A stretch of 64,000 bases of DNA from Isoperla grammatica (lineage: Eukaryota > Arthropoda > Insecta > Plecoptera > Perlodidae), in the NCBI GenBank assembly GCA_945910005.1, contig OX246737.1, positions 79,823,983 through 79,887,982 on the forward strand, written 5' to 3'. How positions within the stretch are numbered: the stretch's first letter is position 1; the number at the start of each line of letters is the position of its first letter. The position numbers and the translations under genes are program-made. The notes under the pieces were generated by a model, which made no database searches, was not told where the DNA came from, and was given only the letters and a program-made list of their open reading frames with translations. This document shows positions 59,600 through 64,000 of the stretch, piece after piece.

Positions 59600-60420
59600 C
59601 ATCGAGAAAGCATTTAACACGGTGTGGAACCAAGGCCTTACTTGACATCGAGAAGGTATTTAACACGGTGTGGCACCAGGGCCTTACTAGACATACAGAA
59701 AGCATTAAACACGGTGTGGCACCAAGGTCTTACTAGGCATCGAGAAAACATTTAACACGGTATGGCACCGAGGTCTTACTAGACATCGAGAAAGCATTTA
59801 ACACGGGTCGGCACCAGGGCCTTACTTGACATCGAGAAGGTATTTAACACGGTGTGGCACCACGGCCTTTCTAGACATCAAGAAAGCATTTAACACGGTG
59901 TGGCACCAGGGTCTTACTAGACATCGAGAAAGCATTTAACACGGTGTGGCACCAAGGTCTTACTAGACATCGAGAAAACATGCAACACGGTGTGGCACCA
60001 GGGCCTTACTAGACATCGAGAAAGCATTTAACACGGTGTGGCACCAAGGTCTTACCAGACATCGAGAAAGCATTTAACACGGTGTGGCACCAAGGTCTTA
60101 CTAGACATCGAGAAAGCATTTAACACGGTGTGGCAAGAAGGTCTTACTAGATATCGAGAAAGCATTTAACACGGTGTGGCACCAAGGTCTTACTAGACAT
60201 CGGGAAAGCATTTAACACGGTGTGGCACCAAAGTCTTACTAGACATCGAGAAAGCATTTAACACGGTGTGGCACCAAGGTCTTTCTAGACATCGAGAAAG
60301 CATTAAACACGGTGTGGCACCAAGGTCTTACTAGACATCGAGAAAGAATTTAACACGGTGTGGCACCAGGGCCTTACTTTAGACATCGAGAAAGCATTTA
60401 ACACGGTTTGGCACCAAGGC
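59600..60420 (+). repeat. Satellite C subfamily block, GAGAAAGCATTTAACACGG type
   Basis: About 18 consecutive units carry CGAGAAAGCATTTAACACGG and often AAGGTCTTAC. This would read IEKAFNTVWH, keeping the EKA of the founder and changing Asp (GAC) to Asn (AAC). Single copies are scattered elsewhere (54947, 57793, 57975, 61857, 62042 and 62178), most with GGGGTGGCACCAGGG. Confidence 0.9.
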
Positions 60421-60459
60421 CTAACTAGACATCGAGGATGATATTGATAGGGTGTGGCA

Positions 60460-63180
60460 CCAAGGCATTTCTAGACATCAAGGATGCATTTGATACGGTG
60501 TGGCACCAAGGCCTTACTAGACATCGAGGAAGCATTTGATACGGTGTTGCACCAAGGCCTTACTAGACATCGAGGATGCATTTGATACGGTGTGACACCC
60601 AGGCCTTACTAGACATCGAGGATGCATTTTATACGGTGTGGCACCAAGGCCTTACTAGACATCGAGGATGCAATAGATACGGTGTGGCACCGGGGCCTTA
60701 CTAGACATCGAGGATGCAATAGATACGGTGTGGCACCAAGGCCTTACTAGACATCGAGGATGCATTTGATACGGTGTGGCACCGGGGCCTTACTAGACAT
60801 CTAGGATGCATTTGATAGGGTGTGGCACCGAGGCCTTACTAGACATCGAGGATGCATTTGATACGGTGTGGCACAAAGGCCTTACTAGACATCGAGGAAG
60901 CATTTGATACGGTGTGGCACCAAGGCCTAACTAGACATCGAGGATGCATTTGACACGGTGTGGCACCAAGGCCTTACTACACATCGAGGATGCATTTGAT
61001 ACGGTGTGGCACCAAGGCCTTACTAGACATCGAGGATGCATTTGATACGGTGTGGCACCAAGGCCTTACTAGACATCGAGGATGCATTTGATAGGGTGTG
61101 GCACCGAGGCCTTACTAGACATCGAGGATGCATTTGATACGGTGTGGCACAAAGGCCTTACTAGACATCGAGGAAGCATTTGATACGGTGTGGCACCAAG
61201 GCCTAACTAGACATCGAGGATGCATTTGACACGGTGTGGCACCAAGGCCTTACTACACATCGAGGATGCATTTGATACGGTGTGGCACCAAGGCCTTACT
61301 AGACATCGAGGATGCATTTGATACGGTGTGGCACCGGGGCCTTACTAGACATCTAGGATGCATTTGATAGGGTGTGGCACCAAGGCCTTACTAGACATCG
61401 AGGATGCATTTGATAGGGTGTGGCACCAAGGCCTTACTAGACATCTAGGATGCATTTGATACGGTGTGGCATTAAGGCCTTACTAGACATCGAGGATGCA
61501 TTTGATACGGTGTGGCACCAAGGCCTAGACATCGAGGATGCATTTGATAGGGTGTTGGACCAAGGCCTTACTAGACATCGAGGATGCATTTGACATGGTG
61601 TGGCATCAAGGCTTTACTAGACATCGAGGATGCATTTGATACGGTGTGGCACCAAGGTCTTACTAGACATCTAGGATGCATTTGATACGGTGTGGCACCA
61701 AGGCCTTACTAGACATCGAGGATGCATTTGATACGGTGTGGCACCAAGGCCTTACTAGACAACGAGGATGCTTTGATAGAATGTGGCACAAAGGCCTTAC
61801 TAGACATCAAGGATGCATTTGATAGGGTGTGGCACCAAGGCCTTACTAGACATCGAGAAAGCATTTAACACGGGGTGGCACCAGGGCATTACTAGACATC
61901 GAGGATGCATTTGACATGGTGTGGCACCAAGGCCTTACAAGACATCGAGGATGCTTTTGATAGGGTGTGGCAACAAGGCCTTACTGGACATCGAGGATGC
62001 ATTTGATACGGTGTGGCACCAAGGCCTTACTAGACATCGAGAAAGCATTCAACACGGGGTGGCACCAGGGCCTTACAAGACATCGAGGATGCATTTGATA
62101 CGGTGTGGCACCAAGGCCTTACTAGACATCGAGGATGCATTTGATAGGGTGTGGCAAGAAGGCCTTACTAGACATCGAGAAAGCATTTAACACGGGGTGG
62201 CACCAGGGCCTTACTAGACATCGAGGATGCATTTGACATGGTGTGGCACCAAGGCCTTACTAGACATCGAGGATTCATTTGATAGGGTGTGGCACCAAGG
62301 CCTTACTAGACATCGAGGATGCATTTGATAGGGTGTGGCACCAAGCCCTTACTAGACATCGAGGATGCATTTGATAGGGTGTGGCACCAAGGCCTTACTA
62401 GATATTAAGGATGCATTTGACACGGTGTGGCACCAAGGCCTTACTAGACATCTAAGATGCATTTGATACCGTGTGGCATTAAGGCCTTACCAGACATCGA
62501 GGTTGCATTTGATAGGGTGTGGCACGCTGTGGCACCGGGGCCTTACTAGACATCGAGGATGCATATGACATGGTGTGGCACCAAGGCCTTACTAGACATC
62601 GAGGTTGCATTTGATACGGTGTGGCACCAAGGCCTTACTAGACATCGAGGTTGCATTTGATACGGTGTGGCACCAAGGCCTTACTAGACATCGAGGATGC
62701 ATATGACATGGTGTGGCACCAAGGCCTACTAGACATCGAGGTTGCATTTGATACGGTGTGGCACCAAGGCCTTACAAGACATCGAGGATGCATATGACAT
62801 GGTGTGGCACCAAGGCCTTACTAGACATCGAGGTTGCATTTGATACGGTGTGGCACCAAGGCCTTACTAGACATCGAGGTTGCATTTGATAGGGTGGGGC
62901 ACCAGGGCCTTACTAGACATCGAGGATGCATTTGATACGGTGTGGCATCAAGGCCTTACTAGACATCGAGGATGCATTTGACATGAAGTGGCACCAAGGC
63001 CTTACTAGACATCGAGGTTGCATTTGAACGGGTGTGTCACACTGTGGCACCAGGGCCTTACAAGACATCGAGGATGCATTTGATACGGTGTGGCATCAAG
63101 GCCTTACTGGACATCGAGGATGCATTTGACACGGTGTGGCACCAAACATTACTAGACATCGAAGAAGCATTTGATACGGT
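60460..63180 (+). repeat. Satellite C long-period segment, right copy
   Basis: The offset to the left copy grows from 3929 to 4294 and ends near 4250-4258 bp. The net gain is about eight monomers. It is explained in part by a local duplication of a six-monomer block at 60828-61100 and 61102-61375 (GGCACCGAGGCC, GGCACAAAGGCC, GAGGAAGC, CTACACATCGAGG). Confidence 0.8.
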
Positions 63181-64000
63181 GTGGCACCAAGGCCTTACTA
63201 GACATCGAGGAAGCATTTGATACGGTGTGGCACCAAGGTCTTACTAGACATCGAGGATGCATTTGACATGGTGTGGCACCAAGGCCTTACTAGATATCGA
63301 GGATGCATTTGATAAGGTGTGGCACCAAGGCCTTACTAGACATCTAGCATGCATTTGATACGGTGTGGCATTAAGGCCTTACTAGACATCGAGGATGCAT
63401 TTGATAGGGTGTGGCACCAAGGCCTTACTAGACATCGAGGATGCATTTGATACGGTGTGGCACCAAGGCCTATCTAGACATCTAGGATGCATTTGATAGG
63501 GTGTGGCACCAAGGCCTTACTAGACATCGAGGATGCATTTGATAGGGTGTGGCACCAAGGCCTTACTAGACATCTAGAATGCATTTGATACGGTGTGGCT
63601 TTAAGGCCTTACTAGACATCGAGGATGCATTTGATACGGTGTGGCACCAAGGCCTACTAGACATCGTGGATGCATTTGATAGGGTGTTGGACCAAGGCCT
63701 TACTAGACATCGAGGATGCATTCTACATGGTGTGGCACCAAGGCCTTACTAGACATCGAGGATGCATTTGACATGGTGTGGCACCAAGGCCTCACTAGAC
63801 ATCGAGGATGCATTTGATACGGTGTGGCACCAAGGTCTTACTAGACATCTAGGATGCATTTGATACGGTGTGGCACCAAGGCCTTACTTGACATCGAGGA
63901 TGCATTTGATACGGTGTGGCACCAAGGCCTTACTGGACTTCGAGGATGCAATAGATACGGTGTGGCACCGGGGCCTTACTAGAAATCGAGGATGCATTTG

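Larger units (their letters stand above)
53445..64000 (+). repeat. Satellite C: 46-bp array derived from RT motif A
   Basis: About 229 head-to-tail copies of a 46-bp unit run to the window end. Landmarks are GATACGGTGTGGCACC, AAGGCCTTACTAGACATCG and AGGATGCATTT. In one frame a unit reads LLDIEDAFDTVWHQGL, the RT motif A of the preceding Jockey fragment. Because 46 leaves remainder 1 on division by 3, the frame moves every copy, so no protein is made from the array as a whole. Common variants are GATAGGG or GACATGG for GATACGG, GAAGC or GTTGC for GATGC, and CTAGG for CGAGG. A recurrent longer unit carries an extra GTGTGGCACGCT (for example 55887, 56081, 56228, 58273 and 62518). The ORFs of 62-94 codons inside are artefacts. 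The array is open on the right. Confidence 0.98.

Noticed and set aside
53445..63220. ORFs of 62-94 codons in satellite C as RT-derived proteins
   Set aside because: The 46-bp unit changes frame each copy, so the open stretches are chance. Only the founder fragment is true RT sequence.

Overview
This is eukaryotic, almost certainly invertebrate metazoan, repeat-dominated DNA. The evidence is kilobase-scale satellites, hAT, Kolobok-like and non-LTR elements with exact target-site duplications (TSDs), a P2RX7-ballast-like zinc domain, a Ty3-type gag, and a 200-base scaffold gap. There is no prokaryotic gene organisation, tRNA, rRNA or intact host gene. The gag and Jockey-type pieces and the hAT ends suit an arthropod. 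However, the CpG-rich GCGAGCGAAGCGAGCG motifs, AGGCCTA words and P2RX7-like domain also occur in other invertebrates, so the phylum is left open.

Layout. (1) 1-19525: satellite A, an 82-bp monomer (about 238 copies) arranged as a higher-order repeat of about 75 monomers: 6061 bp, then 6142 bp, then a third incomplete copy. (2) 19526-34137: a transposon graveyard. It holds a 4.68-kb hAT element (19791-24470, exact 8-bp TSD GTAAAAAT) with a broken ZMYM/TTF-type transposase gene, itself split by a 633-bp hAT-type miniature element (TSD GTTAAGAA). Further right are a degenerate ~140-bp tandem repeat, a long foldback element, two more non-autonomous hAT elements (one keeping a remnant of the hAT dimerisation domain), an inverted copy of the ~740-bp repeat and a Jockey-type endonuclease fragment. 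(3) 34142-47381: an outer element with 18-bp inverted ends AGGGGTTCTCACCCGCTA inside TTAA, which fits the Kolobok signature. Within these ends lie a decayed non-LTR retrotransposon (34.5-39.09 kb), a 200-N gap, nine and a bit tandem ~740-bp units with their own three-unit higher-order pattern, a possible THAP remnant and a frameshifted P2RX7-ballast-like ORF. (4) 48842-53236: the 3' end of another LINE, then satellite B (113-bp units) interrupted by a 2.1-kb element with 87-99-bp inverted repeats that carries a gag-like gene with a zinc knuckle and an 18-bp minisatellite, but no pol. (5) 53237-64000: a Jockey-type reverse transcriptase (RT) fragment that runs straight into satellite C, a 46-bp satellite of about 229 copies whose unit is the RT catalytic motif A (LDIEKAFDTVWHQGL) plus a few bases.

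How it fits together. No host pathway is visible. The theme is retrotransposon coding sequence turned into satellite: satellite C comes from RT motif A, and satellite B contains the same codons as an ORF2 C-terminus lying just upstream. Unequal crossover and conversion can be read in all the arrays. Every transposon gene seen is broken. Short ORFs inside the satellites are frame artefacts, because 82 and 46 both leave remainder 1 on division by 3.
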